From: DAOUET01 sp034430155
GTDB taxonomy: Bacteria; Chloroflexota; Anaerolineae; Anaerolineales; UBA4823
Assembly (NCBI GenBank): GCA_034430155.1
Contig: DAOUET010000158.1
Span: 124,001-188,000, forward strand
Direction: 5' to 3'
DNA: 64,000 nucleotides
Shown here: piece by piece, positions 50,445-59,183 of the stretch
Numbering within the stretch: position 1 is the stretch's first letter
How the letters are laid out: each line of letters begins with the position of its first letter
Translations under genes and position numbers: made by a program
The notes under the pieces: generated by a model
Databases searched by the model: none
Told to the model about the DNA's origin: nothing
What the model saw: only the letters and a program-made list of their open reading frames with translations

Positions 50445-51485
50445 TCACCAATTTAAATCTTGCTCGTATCCCCATGTGATCAAGGTTTGACCGCCGATCG
50501 CTTTGAATACCTTCCTGTCGTTCTCGGTAAACAAATCCCGCCAGGAACCCTGTTTACCTTTATTCAGAGATTCAACTAGATCACCGGCTTTCTGTCTTTG
50601 CCAATCCGCATCAGGGTTCTGTTGCAACTCCTTATCCAAAGCCTCTCGCAAGCCTTTTTGGGTAACGTCCGCCCCCAAGAAAACCCATAACCTGCTCATC
50701 GCATCCCAGGGTCCTTTCAGTAAATCCTCGTAACGCAAGGCAACATAACGTTCTCCGTAATACTGCTTTCCCAACTGGTCGGTTTCCTGGACATTCTGTA
50801 TCCAGCCCTCGACCGCACGGCGAAAACCTTTCTCGCTGAAAAGAGAACGCTGTCCCCCTAGAAAGGCGCTCGACTGCCGGCTAAACGCCTCCCGGATTTC
50901 CAGATCTTCTCTGGAAAGATGTTGGGGAGCGTCGATGAAGTTCTGAAAACGATGCGAGATCAAGGCATCACGACCATCCCGCACGATATAGATCAACCGC
51001 GCCTCAGGATATATCTTTTGCATTAACCGCACAGCGTCTCCATTCAGCAAGCTGTTGGGGCTTTTGTCGCCCACAATATATTTACCCTCTTTTCGAGCAT
51101 CTCGTTCCATGATGAAATCAGCCACCGTCCGTAAAACCACCGGGGAGAGATCTCTCCCGCGGTTCCAGCGGTTGCTACGCCGGGACAGCCATGCTCTTAC
51201 ATCGGCATCCGCTACCAGGGACTGCAATAGAGGAGGTCGCGTGAAGAAATGCGCCTGGTAATTACAATGTACTTGCGGGTGTTGCCGTATCAAGCGGACC
51301 AGCAGTGTTGTGCCTGAGCGAGCGTGCCCAAAAATGAAGAACTTCTCCATCGGGAAAAATTCCTTCACTTCGAGCAGATCTTCTGAGGTGATCATCGGAA
51401 TGTCCGGGTGTAATTGGGATGACACCCGACCGGTGAGCAGCGCCCGCGCAGCCAGGTTTAGACGTTTGTTCAAATCAGCCAGCAT
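50445..51485 (-). CDS. PAPS-dependent sulfotransferase
   Basis: 346 aa from ATG 51485 (the longer frame starts with a TTG at 51569 inside the upstream gene). Seen: the 5'-phosphosulfate loop FFIFGHARSGTTLLVRLI at about 47-64, the 3'-phosphate motif LIYIVRDGRDALISHRF, YVALRYEDLLKGPW, and LNKGKQGSWRDLFTENDRKVF, the final PAPS-contact loop. All family landmarks are present. It overlaps the GT-B gene at 51475 by 11 bp and is the only sulfotransferase in the right-hand operon; the PAPS synthase is on the other side of the AftB-like gene. Confidence 0.92.
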   Translation of the reverse strand: MLADLNKRLNLAARALLTGRVSSQLHPDIPMITSEDLLEVKEFFPMEKFFIFGHARSGTTLLVRLIRQHPQVHCNYQAHFFTRPPLLQSLVADADVRAWLSRRSNRWNRGRDLSPVVLRTVADFIMERDARKEGKYIVGDKSPNSLLNGDAVRLMQKIYPEARLIYIVRDGRDALISHRFQNFIDAPQHLSREDLEIREAFSRQSSAFLGGQRSLFSEKGFRRAVEGWIQNVQETDQLGKQYYGERYVALRYEDLLKGPWDAMSRLWVFLGADVTQKGLREALDKELQQNPDADWQRQKAGDLVESLNKGKQGSWRDLFTENDRKVFKAIGGQTLITWGYEQDLNW

Positions 51486-52917
51486 GGTCGATACCCAATT
51501 TCTCCAGAAAGAACCCAGCAGTACGCCTGCCAGCGCTGCCATCTGTGTAGGTACATTCCCGTTCAACAAAGCCCTGGCGTGTTTCGCTTTCCGCCTCGGG
51601 ATTTTCTAGATAATAATCAATCGCCTGGCGTAGCTGGGTCTCATCTAGCACTTCCCTACCGGCGCCGGATAGCCTGAAACGAGAATGAGTCGGCCAGTTA
51701 CCTATTTTCGATAACGGTAACGTATATTTACCCGGCCACCCTTCCGACGAATCAATGCATACACTCACCACCGGTCGGGTGTGAACCGCCGCTTCCACCA
51801 CCATTGTAGAGTACACCGTTGTGAATACATCCGAATAAGCCATCATCGACGACTTTTCAGGCATATCTTCCCCGGAATAATAGCCCAGCTCGCCGCCCAG
51901 AGGCACCGGTTCCACCACATGTACCAAAGGCAGGTCCTGCGCCATCTGGCGGATTTGTTCGCGCTCTTTGATAAAACGGGGCACATCCAAGAAATGATTG
52001 GGGTGAAGCCGGACTAAAAGCTGGGCTGGAGCTTCCAGCTTTTCCGCAGAGACCAACCGAGCCAGGGCTTCCACATTCTGAATATTGGGCGAGAAGCTTA
52101 TAAAACTACAGGCGTAAGAGATCAACTTACGCCCCTGATCTAACCCATGCAGGCGGAAATATTCATCTCGGGGCAGTAACCATTCCCGCCGGAAGTAACC
52201 ATCGTAAGATGGGATGCCTGCAATGTTCACGCTTTGTGGTGACCAATCCGAGCCTAAAACCAGCTCCTCCTTTTGAATCTCCGACCAACATGTAACCCAA
52301 TCGACCTCGGCGCCCGGCAAGCTATAGCTGCTTGTATTGTCCCACCCTACAATTGCAGCCGCGCTGGGCACCCCTCTGGCAGCTGCTTCTCTCAATAGAT
52401 ACCGGTCGTATCGCCACCCCGGCGTGCTGGCAATCACTAAATCTGGCCGGTAGCGTTCGAATAAATCAGCATACAATTTAGGGTTGAACCGTTTCTGGAA
52501 CTGTGCCAGTTCCTGCCGGGCAGTCAGAGATCGTCTCATCACGGCTACGACCACCTTCATCAGGGGGAATAACATCTTTCGGCGAGGATGGGCTTCGCTT
52601 TCTACCTGGTGCAGGTAACTATCAACTGCTTCCAGGTTAATCTTGTTCGAAGCTCCTGCCCTGCGCAGGAAATCTAACCACCACTGAACAGAGCTATGTT
52701 CATAATTAAAATAAGAGCGGGCTTGTTTTAGGCGCAAAGTATCCACGATCAAACCGGATCGCCCAAATGTCTCTTCAATCCGTGGCTTCAGTCCATCATC
52801 GGTGAGTAAAACCACTTCCACACCAGCGTCCAGCAATGCAGGAACCAGGTCGCTCTGAAGAAAATATACAATTGCCAGGCCATGATCAGCGCTGATAAAG
52901 ACCCGCTTGGATGTCAT
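51475..52917 (-). CDS. GT-B glycosyltransferase-like protein (CDP-glycerol/KpsC-type family, unassigned)
   Basis: 480 aa starting at ATG 52917 with AGGAG upstream. N-terminal Rossmann half: VFISADHGLAIVYFLQSDLVPALLDAGVEVVLL; middle: RPDLVIASTPGWRYDRYLLREA; C-terminal half: LLVRLHPNHFLD (the H-P motif) and VFTTVYSTMVVEAAVHTRPVVSV, the S-T-x-x-x-E-A segment that binds the nucleotide in CDP-glycerol glycerophosphotransferase, KpsC/S and related GT-B enzymes. No membrane segment. It is the third protein of this broad type in the window (others at 40465 and 61941). Preceded by 154 bp without a gene. Substrate not identifiable. Confidence 0.75.
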   Translation of the reverse strand: MTSKRVFISADHGLAIVYFLQSDLVPALLDAGVEVVLLTDDGLKPRIEETFGRSGLIVDTLRLKQARSYFNYEHSSVQWWLDFLRRAGASNKINLEAVDSYLHQVESEAHPRRKMLFPLMKVVVAVMRRSLTARQELAQFQKRFNPKLYADLFERYRPDLVIASTPGWRYDRYLLREAAARGVPSAAAIVGWDNTSSYSLPGAEVDWVTCWSEIQKEELVLGSDWSPQSVNIAGIPSYDGYFRREWLLPRDEYFRLHGLDQGRKLISYACSFISFSPNIQNVEALARLVSAEKLEAPAQLLVRLHPNHFLDVPRFIKEREQIRQMAQDLPLVHVVEPVPLGGELGYYSGEDMPEKSSMMAYSDVFTTVYSTMVVEAAVHTRPVVSVCIDSSEGWPGKYTLPLSKIGNWPTHSRFRLSGAGREVLDETQLRQAIDYYLENPEAESETRQGFVERECTYTDGSAGRRTAGFFLEKLGIDHAG

Positions 52918-53071
52918 TCACACTCCTATCGCCAGTAGCTTTGCAGCTCGGACGATCCTCCATCTGGGGGTTATAGGCCCCGCGATTGCCGTTATTGCGG
53001 GAAAAACCTGAAAAGAGCCCGGGGGAACCACTCAGGGTCTCATCTGTAGATTCATTTCCGGGAATCGCTTA

Positions 53072-54037
53072 TTAATTACGATACAGGATGTCGAACGATT
53101 TGTTATACATGCGAATTAATAAATTTCGCAGCGGTTTCCAGCGCCAAACGCCGCCTTTTCCATGGGAAAGCGCCGGTCTGGCGGCTTTCTGCAGGTCGCT
53201 AGTATCTTTCAGAATCTTAGGAGGCGTGTTACCCATATGTTCCAACCACCACTGCGAAGTACACAAACGCAGGTAGCCCATCTTGTTTATGGCGATATCG
53301 AGATTTCGCATTTGACCCATCGGGCGTTCTGAGGGTACCGGTAATACTTTCAATAGGACTTCCCGCCGGGCAAGAAATTGGAAATGACCCGCACCCACAA
53401 AATATTTTTGGCCCCGATAATTGAGGCAGATCGCCTCATGTCGTTCGTAAAATTCACGCGCCTTGCCTTCCTCGACCCCCAACGTGCCTGCGTGGTGCCA
53501 GTAATCTTCCCAAGATAAGAGTTGGCCACGTTCTATTCGTACTTCAGGTTTTTGTTGCGCCCACCGCACTGTATTGGTTGAGAACTCTTCCGGGTTCAGC
53601 AGTGGCATTCCCGTTACCATGCCAGCCTCTGGAAAAGTTTCCATCACCTGCATGAGTGCCGAGAGCCATCCTGGATAGAAAAAAACATCACTGTCAGCAT
53701 ATGCCAGATATTCTCCTGGCGCAGCTCCAAAGATAAAGTTCCAGGCTGCTCCCTTACCCACATTCTTATCAGACAGGATCAGGTATTGGATCAGTTCCTC
53801 ATCCCGTTTTTCTATAAGATAAGCGCGCACCTCGAGGCAGCTGGCGTTATCAAAAACAAGCAGGTCATAGGGTTGTTCGGTATTATCCCAGATGCTCTTT
53901 AGACAAACTTTCAACACTTCCAGGCCTTGGCTGTAGTACCCGCCCAGAAAAGGGGTGTAGCTAACCACCGCCACGGTCACCCGCTTGGCTTGTGCCACTC
54001 GATCTATCGATTTTGCTGGATTCTGACCGACACGCAT
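53072..54037 (-). CDS. GT2 glycosyltransferase
   Basis: 321 aa: VTVAVVSYTPFLGGYY (21-36), LLVFDNASCLEVRAYL, KNVGKGAAWNFIF and LAYADSDVFFYPGWL with the D-S-D metal site, then GAGHFQFLARREVLL. The N-terminal 20 residues are extra to the fold. The C-terminal part ends in basic helices. It follows the unassigned GT-A protein at 54045 by 7 bp. The domain is clearly GT-A; sugar donor and acceptor cannot be inferred. Confidence 0.88.
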   Translation of the reverse strand: MRVGQNPAKSIDRVAQAKRVTVAVVSYTPFLGGYYSQGLEVLKVCLKSIWDNTEQPYDLLVFDNASCLEVRAYLIEKRDEELIQYLILSDKNVGKGAAWNFIFGAAPGEYLAYADSDVFFYPGWLSALMQVMETFPEAGMVTGMPLLNPEEFSTNTVRWAQQKPEVRIERGQLLSWEDYWHHAGTLGVEEGKAREFYERHEAICLNYRGQKYFVGAGHFQFLARREVLLKVLPVPSERPMGQMRNLDIAINKMGYLRLCTSQWWLEHMGNTPPKILKDTSDLQKAARPALSHGKGGVWRWKPLRNLLIRMYNKSFDILYRN

Positions 54038-54044
54038 GAGATCG

Positions 54045-54965
54045 CTATATGCTCAAGAATGGTTCATTGCCCGAGGAGCCAACCAACTTACGCCGCAGGC
54101 GTTTCACGCGTCTCAAAATAAACCAGCGCATCCCCCTGGGTTCATTAACCGCCATCCATAGCTCTACTCTACGTAATAAACGCACCAAGCTTGGGTTGGC
54201 ATTACGGATCTTTCCGTCTACCAGGATTTTGTTGGCTTCCATTACCGTGTACATATTCGCCAATCCCCCACCCAGCGCTGCATTTCTACGAGATTCTTCC
54301 AAATCATAATGCGCCTGCCCACCAGGCAAGTGGCTGTAATCGTGATTTTGGTGTACCACCATCAAGGTTTGCGTGGCTGATATTACCTCCCAATTGGATT
54401 GACGTGCACGATAGATCACCCAGTTATCCCAACCAGCACGGCCAATTGCGAAATCCGGCATGTCCATGGAAAGATGGCGCGGAAAGATGAAGTAATCGCT
54501 CCCGGCAGGAGGGTGCAGTTTACCTCGGATCTGGACCTCACTTCGAAGTTTTTCATCCCATCCCTGGCAGAAGTCCAATTCCTGGCGCACATCCAGATCC
54601 CAGCGCTGTCCGATGATAAGGAAGTTCCGGGCTTGAGACCTCACCTGGCGAGCTGCCTCCAGGAAATCAGGCATCACCAGGATATCCGCGTTCAGGTATG
54701 CCAACAACGGCGCTTGGCTGGCCTGGCGTGCTAGTTCAAATATCGAGCTCACCAACGGTGTACCCAGATCATTCCGTCTGACATGCGGCAGGTGACTCAC
54801 GCTAAATTCTCCTGCCACTTCCTTCATGCCAGGCTCATCACCGATTAATAACACATCTACCTCGTCCCCCAGGTGTAGCCATGACTGGATCGCGTTCCGC
54901 TGAATTGTTTCAATGTGTGATTCTGTGAAAGGTTTTGGGGCAGTGAAGATGGTCAGGAAAGCCAT
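54045..54965 (-). CDS. GT-A-like glycosyltransferase, unassigned family
   Basis: 306 aa: LTIFTAPKPFTESHIETIQRNAIQSWLHL at the N-terminus, DVLLIGDEPGMKEVAGEF, PLLAYLNADILVMPDF with N-A-D as the DXD position, LIIGQRWDLDV, and GSDYFIFPRHL followed by AIGRAGWDNWVIYRA. This order is that of a GT-A fold as found in small uncharacterised glycosyltransferases that keep W-D-N in the acceptor part. The C-terminus is strongly basic (FILRRVKRLRRKLVG), suggesting membrane contact. It lies 7 bp before the GT2 at 53072 in transcription order. No function can be named beyond probable sugar transfer. Confidence 0.7.
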   Translation of the reverse strand: MAFLTIFTAPKPFTESHIETIQRNAIQSWLHLGDEVDVLLIGDEPGMKEVAGEFSVSHLPHVRRNDLGTPLVSSIFELARQASQAPLLAYLNADILVMPDFLEAARQVRSQARNFLIIGQRWDLDVRQELDFCQGWDEKLRSEVQIRGKLHPPAGSDYFIFPRHLSMDMPDFAIGRAGWDNWVIYRARQSNWEVISATQTLMVVHQNHDYSHLPGGQAHYDLEESRRNAALGGGLANMYTVMEANKILVDGKIRNANPSLVRLLRRVELWMAVNEPRGMRWFILRRVKRLRRKLVGSSGNEPFLSI

Positions 54966-55012
54966 AAAAATTCTTCCTTCAATTCCCGCTCACTGAGCCG
55001 AACCACCTACTT

Positions 55013-55795
55013 TTATTGGCGATCATCCAGGTCATAGACGCTTTTATGCTGAACGCCTGCGTTGATTTCCGCCAAATCGGGAGAGTCCTTGAATAAATCA
55101 ACTACCTCCAACCAGGAAAATGTATTACGCCCTCCAAAATGCTCGAATATCTTGCGCACCAGCGCCAAATCCTCCTGGGTGTCAACCGTCCAGCGCAAGG
55201 TGCCATAATCGGATTCGTGGTCCACTTTCAAAACTTGAAAACGCCCCTCTTGCTCGTAGAGATAAGGCATCACATGTTCTCGGTGGCGGGGTAAGTCAGC
55301 TTCACGCCAAGCGCGTTCTAGCGCATCCATGGAGCATACTTCTGTGTCCAACCCAATCGGGTAGCTGCGTGTCCATGGAGGTGGCAAACGATTGGCAGCG
55401 AAATCCACACCGTTTTCGAAAAATTGCCCGACCGTCAGGTCAATCACAGCCGGATCGATTAACGGACAATCCGCCGTGATCCGCACGATCACACCTGCCT
55501 GATAAACCCTGGCAGCCTGGTAATAACGATCGAGTACGTCATATTCGCTGCCCCGGAAAAATGCATATCCCCGCTCATCACAAAGATCCACAATCCAGTC
55601 ATCCGAAGGATCGTTGGTCGTCGCCACCACTACCTTATCAAGAGATTTTGCCATTTGCGTACGCTCGACGACGCGCACCAGCATAGGTTCTCCTGCCACG
55701 TCGAGTAAAACCTTTCCTGGCAACCGGCTGGAGCCCATTCTGGCTTGAATGATCGCAACGGTACCACCTGTGTCCTTCTTCTTAACTTGCTTCAT
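55013..55795 (-). CDS. spsF: SpsF-type cytidylyltransferase
   Basis: 260 aa of the NeuA/SpsF family. Seen: VAIIQARMGSSRLPGKVLLDVAG, the SpsF form of the nucleotide loop (ARMGSSRLPGK); VVVATTNDPSDD; FRGSEYDVLDRYYQAA; VRITADCPLIDP; and RWTVDTQEDLALVRKIF with the metal-binding D. Known for the family: it accompanies a NeuB homologue (SpsE) in spore-coat and surface polysaccharide clusters and probably makes a CMP-activated keto-sugar. The NeuB homologue at 57057 is two genes upstream, with a GT4 between. It differs from the two NeuA-type enzymes at 36118 and 44099. Confidence 0.9.
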   Translation of the reverse strand: MKQVKKKDTGGTVAIIQARMGSSRLPGKVLLDVAGEPMLVRVVERTQMAKSLDKVVVATTNDPSDDWIVDLCDERGYAFFRGSEYDVLDRYYQAARVYQAGVIVRITADCPLIDPAVIDLTVGQFFENGVDFAANRLPPPWTRSYPIGLDTEVCSMDALERAWREADLPRHREHVMPYLYEQEGRFQVLKVDHESDYGTLRWTVDTQEDLALVRKIFEHFGGRNTFSWLEVVDLFKDSPDLAEINAGVQHKSVYDLDDRQ

Positions 55796-55843
55796 ATGTG
55801 CTTCTCGCCCAGGAACAATGTTTCTTCTTCCTTTAGGTTGCCA

Positions 55844-57001
55844 TTAAACATAACCGCGTGCCAGCTCAAAAGCCTCTAGTAATACCGGGAAATTTCTCTT
55901 CCAATCGGCGCGCTGTTGAGCGAGTTGATAGGCAGCCTCTCCCATCTCGGGGAGCCTCTGGCGCTCATCAACCGCCGTGGAAATCGCTTCTGCCAGAGAT
56001 TCGACATCCCCATCTCGAAACCACCAGCCCTGCTTGCCGGGTACCACCCATTCGCGATTGCCCGGAATATCTGAAACCAATACAGGCCGTCCACAAGCCA
56101 TTGCCTCAAGTAATGATATAGAAGTTCCATCGCTGTGAGAAGCGCTGATATATAAATCAGCTGCCCGGTAAAAATCTGGCAGGTCAACCTGGCCCACCTG
56201 CCCGGCATAATGAACCAGATCGAGAACGCCCCCTTGCCGGAATATCTCCCCTAACATCTCCGCCTGGGAACCATCCCCCAGCATCAACAAACGCAGTTGC
56301 GGGCGCTCCCCAGCCACTTTGACAAAGGCGCGGGCCAGGACCTCCACCCCGTAGAGCGACTCCCACGCCCGTGTTGAAAGTAATACAAAAACCTCCTCAC
56401 CCCAACCGAGACGAGACCGCAATCGCCCCTCACCTGCTTCGTACCCTCTAACCTCCCCTTCATCTTCGGATTCATCCTTGGATGGTTTAAACAGTCCTAA
56501 GTCCACCCCCCATGGAAAAGTGATGATGCGTTCATCCGGCATACCAAAAGATATCGCTTTCTGGCGGATGGTTTTACAATCGCCTACCATCACCGCGCTG
56601 TGCCTCAAAGTATATTTCGTAGCCCACCTCCAAAGAGCATTGCGGTTGGCATCCTGCAAAAGATCGTACCCCCAAGACATGCTCACCAATGGTTGGTAAC
56701 CTGTCAGCGCCACCAGGAAAGCGGTAGTCTGCAACGGTCCAGCCTGGATTAAATCTGGCTTTGCTTCCCGTATCACCCTTTTTAAGTCCCCCAATAACTT
56801 TCCAGCATCCCAAATACTCACCTGTGTGCGACCGCCAGCCCAGCGGATTTGCTCAACCTCGGCGGGTAGCGCACGATCATCCAGCTGCTGTCTGCCAGGT
56901 TCTAAACCCATATATGAAATCTGGTGTTCGGTATTGGCTAGAGCTCTGAGAAAACGCTGGTCGTGGGTATTGTAATTTCGGGAAAAGTAAAGCACGCGCA
57001 T
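55844..57001 (-). CDS. GT4 (GT-B) glycosyltransferase
   Basis: 385 aa: N-terminal half MRVLYFSRNYNTHDQRFLRAL, DLIQAGPLQTTAFLV; C-terminal half FVLLSTRAWESLYGVEVLARAF, LLMLGDGSQAEML and ASHSDGTSISLLEAMACGRPVLVSD, the nucleotide-sugar site in which the first Glu of E-x7-E is replaced by Asp (D-G-x5-LLEA). A short acidic, low-complexity insert (PSKDESEDEGEVRGYEAGEG) lies between the halves. Same direction, 55 bp after the NeuB gene and 48 bp before spsF. Retaining transfer from a nucleotide sugar; donor unknown. Confidence 0.9.
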   Translation of the reverse strand: MRVLYFSRNYNTHDQRFLRALANTEHQISYMGLEPGRQQLDDRALPAEVEQIRWAGGRTQVSIWDAGKLLGDLKRVIREAKPDLIQAGPLQTTAFLVALTGYQPLVSMSWGYDLLQDANRNALWRWATKYTLRHSAVMVGDCKTIRQKAISFGMPDERIITFPWGVDLGLFKPSKDESEDEGEVRGYEAGEGRLRSRLGWGEEVFVLLSTRAWESLYGVEVLARAFVKVAGERPQLRLLMLGDGSQAEMLGEIFRQGGVLDLVHYAGQVGQVDLPDFYRAADLYISASHSDGTSISLLEAMACGRPVLVSDIPGNREWVVPGKQGWWFRDGDVESLAEAISTAVDERQRLPEMGEAAYQLAQQRADWKRNFPVLLEAFELARGYV

Positions 57002-57056
57002 TAATAAGATCGATATTCGCTAGGACCTATGCTTTTTTGAACTCAACAAATCGTGT

Positions 57057-58124
57057 CTAAGATCCCAGGTCTATCCAGCGCAACGCTTTACCTGCAGGAA
57101 TATCTATCAGGGCGACCGAACCGATTACTGTCTCAATTTCATATGGCTGGATGGTGCCAATCGTAGCTGGTCTTAGCACGGCAATCATATCCCGGGTGAA
57201 TTTTTCTCCAGCCTGAATATCACGCCCGGCTCGCAGGCAACGGCGCTGGACTATCACAGTTTCCTGTTCATTTTCCGCCACAAATTTATCCGCTGAACCC
57301 AAAGCCCGCTCCAATTCTCGGGTACGGTCGACCATCTGTCGCCATGTATCTGGCGTCATCGAGAAAGGATGATCAGGACCGACCCGGTTATTATCGTCGG
57401 TGAAATGTTTTTCAATCACGCGGGCGCCTAAGGTTACCGCTCCCAGTACGGTGGCGTGCTGGGGTGTATGATCAGAGAGCCCTAAGATCACGGTCGGAAA
57501 CATCATCCGGTAGGTATTCAACACTCGCAGGTTTATGAAATCGAAGTTCTCCAACCTGGCAGTGTAGTTTGTGTTGCACTGCATCAATACCAGCTTTGGG
57601 TTGATCGCCAAGATCGTGTGGACCGCCCGTTGTACTGCGCCGATGTCTGACGCGCCGGTAGCCAGGATAACGGGTTTGCCTTTCCGTGCCATCCGCTCCA
57701 GGGCTTCCAGCCAGGTAATTTCACCAGACCCGACTTTAAAAGCTGGTACGTAGGGATCTAACATGTCGATCGCCTCGAAGTCATAGGGAGATGAAAAATA
57801 ATCGATGCCGGCTTCATCACAAGCTTCTTTCAGGATCGGGGTCCATTCAAAGGGTATTGAGGCCTGCTGGTAAACCTCGAAAACGGATTTTTTCCAGGTA
57901 GCCTGGTGGGAGACCTGCGACCCCATGCTTTTGAACCCGTAATCGGAGACAATCTCTGGTGCTCGGAAGTTTTGGAACTTGGCCGCGTCTGCACCAGCTT
58001 TTTTTGCCAGCTGGATAAGTTTTTTGGCGCGCTCCAGGTCCCCATCATGATTCGCCGAAATGTCTGCAATGAAATAAGTGGCATGGTTTTCACCTACCAT
58101 GTGATTACCGATTGAGAACTCCAT
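57057..58124 (-). CDS. NeuB/SpsE-family nonulosonate synthase homologue with Glu-to-Asp change
   Basis: 355 aa, the standard NeuB length with SAF domain. Seen: FIADISANHDGDLERA, KFQNFRAP, KVGSGEITWLEAL, MQCNTNYTA, LGLSDHTPQHATVL, VIEKHFTDDNNRVGPDHPFSM, and at the C-terminus RRCLRAGRDIQAGEKFTRDMI. Compared with the usual A-E-I/L-(G/S)-x-N-H start, the catalytic-site Glu is Asp here, while the Lys, Asn and both His positions are kept. It should still bind PEP and a metal, but the sugar substrate may differ. Neighbours upstream are a UDP-GlcNAc 4,6-dehydratase and an RmlD-like reductase; no aminotransferase, acetyltransferase or PseG-like hydrolase is present. Confidence 0.9.
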   Translation of the reverse strand: MEFSIGNHMVGENHATYFIADISANHDGDLERAKKLIQLAKKAGADAAKFQNFRAPEIVSDYGFKSMGSQVSHQATWKKSVFEVYQQASIPFEWTPILKEACDEAGIDYFSSPYDFEAIDMLDPYVPAFKVGSGEITWLEALERMARKGKPVILATGASDIGAVQRAVHTILAINPKLVLMQCNTNYTARLENFDFINLRVLNTYRMMFPTVILGLSDHTPQHATVLGAVTLGARVIEKHFTDDNNRVGPDHPFSMTPDTWRQMVDRTRELERALGSADKFVAENEQETVIVQRRCLRAGRDIQAGEKFTRDMIAVLRPATIGTIQPYEIETVIGSVALIDIPAGKALRWIDLGS

Positions 58125-58175
58125 CTTTTTGCTCCTATCTCATTCTGTCCGGTTCGATTATGGTATCTGTCGGGG

Positions 58176-59093
58176 TCAAGCCTCGCTCATCTGCCGGATG
58201 CGTTGTGGATAACCCTGTTGATAAAGTGTATAAAAGTGCTGCAGCCCTGTGGGTAAATCTGGAAGAGGCTCTCCAAGGGCTTGGGTCAGCTTATCCGCCT
58301 TTAGGTTAAGGTTAGACGAGCGAGCCGCTTTTAACCCTCCCTGATCTACCAAGGTAGGCCTGATTAGGTTTTCATCCAATTCAAAGGTGCGCGCCAGCGC
58401 TACGGCAAAATCATATTTACTCAGGCATTCACTGCAAACCACGTGATAAAGTCCCCTCAGCCCCGCCTCCATTATCTTGACCATGATCCCAGCCAGATGA
58501 TTTACTAACAATGGGCAGAAATATACGTCTGTAAAACCCATGACCTCTTTGCCGGCCTTCAGGTTGTAGAAGAAGAATTCACCCAGACTGCGTTTTCCAT
58601 ACATACTCCAGCCGAATAGGTTAACTCGAGCGATGACAGCTGCCGGGTTCGCTTCAGCCACCGCTCTTTCACCCTCCAGCTTTGTGCGGGCATAAACGCT
58701 CAACGGATTAGGTTCATCTTCCTCACGATAGCTGCCCTGTCGCCCATCAAAAACGGCATCGGTTGATACGTGCAACAGGCGCGCTCCGCCCCTGTCGACA
58801 TAAGTCGCCAGTTTTTCAGGTAATTCCGTATTCAACTGTCTCGCCAGGGCTGGATTGGCCTCGCAGGCATCCAGATCTGCCAGTGCTGCGCAGTGGATCA
58901 CCCAATCAGGTTGGGTTTGCTCCAGTAAACGCTCCACTGCACCTGGGGCCAATAAGTCGCTCTGAATAACCGTGAATGCCCTGGTGTTTACCGCATGTTG
59001 GTTTACCGTCCCAAAGACAGCGTGCTCTTTAGCCGTTTCTAAGGCCAGGTTGAGCCCCAATAACCCGCTGGCTCCGGTGACGAGAATGCGCAT
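58176..59093 (-). CDS. RmlD-like sugar-nucleotide reductase (SDR)
   Basis: 305 aa: NAD(P) loop ILVTGASGLLGLNLAL (3-18), HCAALADLDACEANP, HVSTDAVFDGRQGSY, YARTKLEGERAVAEA with the catalytic Tyr/Lys, and VNLFGWSMYGKRSLGEFFFYNL. It belongs to the RmlD_sub_bind family but is clearly different from rfbD at 18268 and has no rfbABC neighbours. It follows a PseB/CapD-type dehydratase by 90 bp, so the likely job is reduction of the 4-keto-6-deoxy sugar made there, as in UDP-QuiNAc/FucNAc-type pathways. Whether its product feeds the NeuB gene 51 bp downstream is open. Confidence 0.85.
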   Translation of the reverse strand: MRILVTGASGLLGLNLALETAKEHAVFGTVNQHAVNTRAFTVIQSDLLAPGAVERLLEQTQPDWVIHCAALADLDACEANPALARQLNTELPEKLATYVDRGGARLLHVSTDAVFDGRQGSYREEDEPNPLSVYARTKLEGERAVAEANPAAVIARVNLFGWSMYGKRSLGEFFFYNLKAGKEVMGFTDVYFCPLLVNHLAGIMVKIMEAGLRGLYHVVCSECLSKYDFAVALARTFELDENLIRPTLVDQGGLKAARSSNLNLKADKLTQALGEPLPDLPTGLQHFYTLYQQGYPQRIRQMSEA

Positions 59094-59183
59094 TCTTCTC
59101 GTCCAGTCTAGCCTATCATCAGTGCGTTCAATTCCACCATCTCAAGCCAATCCAAACGCTTAATCCAATATGGGCATACAACA

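Noticed and set aside
52980..53006. Hairpin with adjacent A-run between the GT2 and GT-B genes, looked like a terminator
   Set aside because: The A-run is on the + strand; on the minus strand, where transcription runs, no T-run follows the stem, and it contains a G-U pair.
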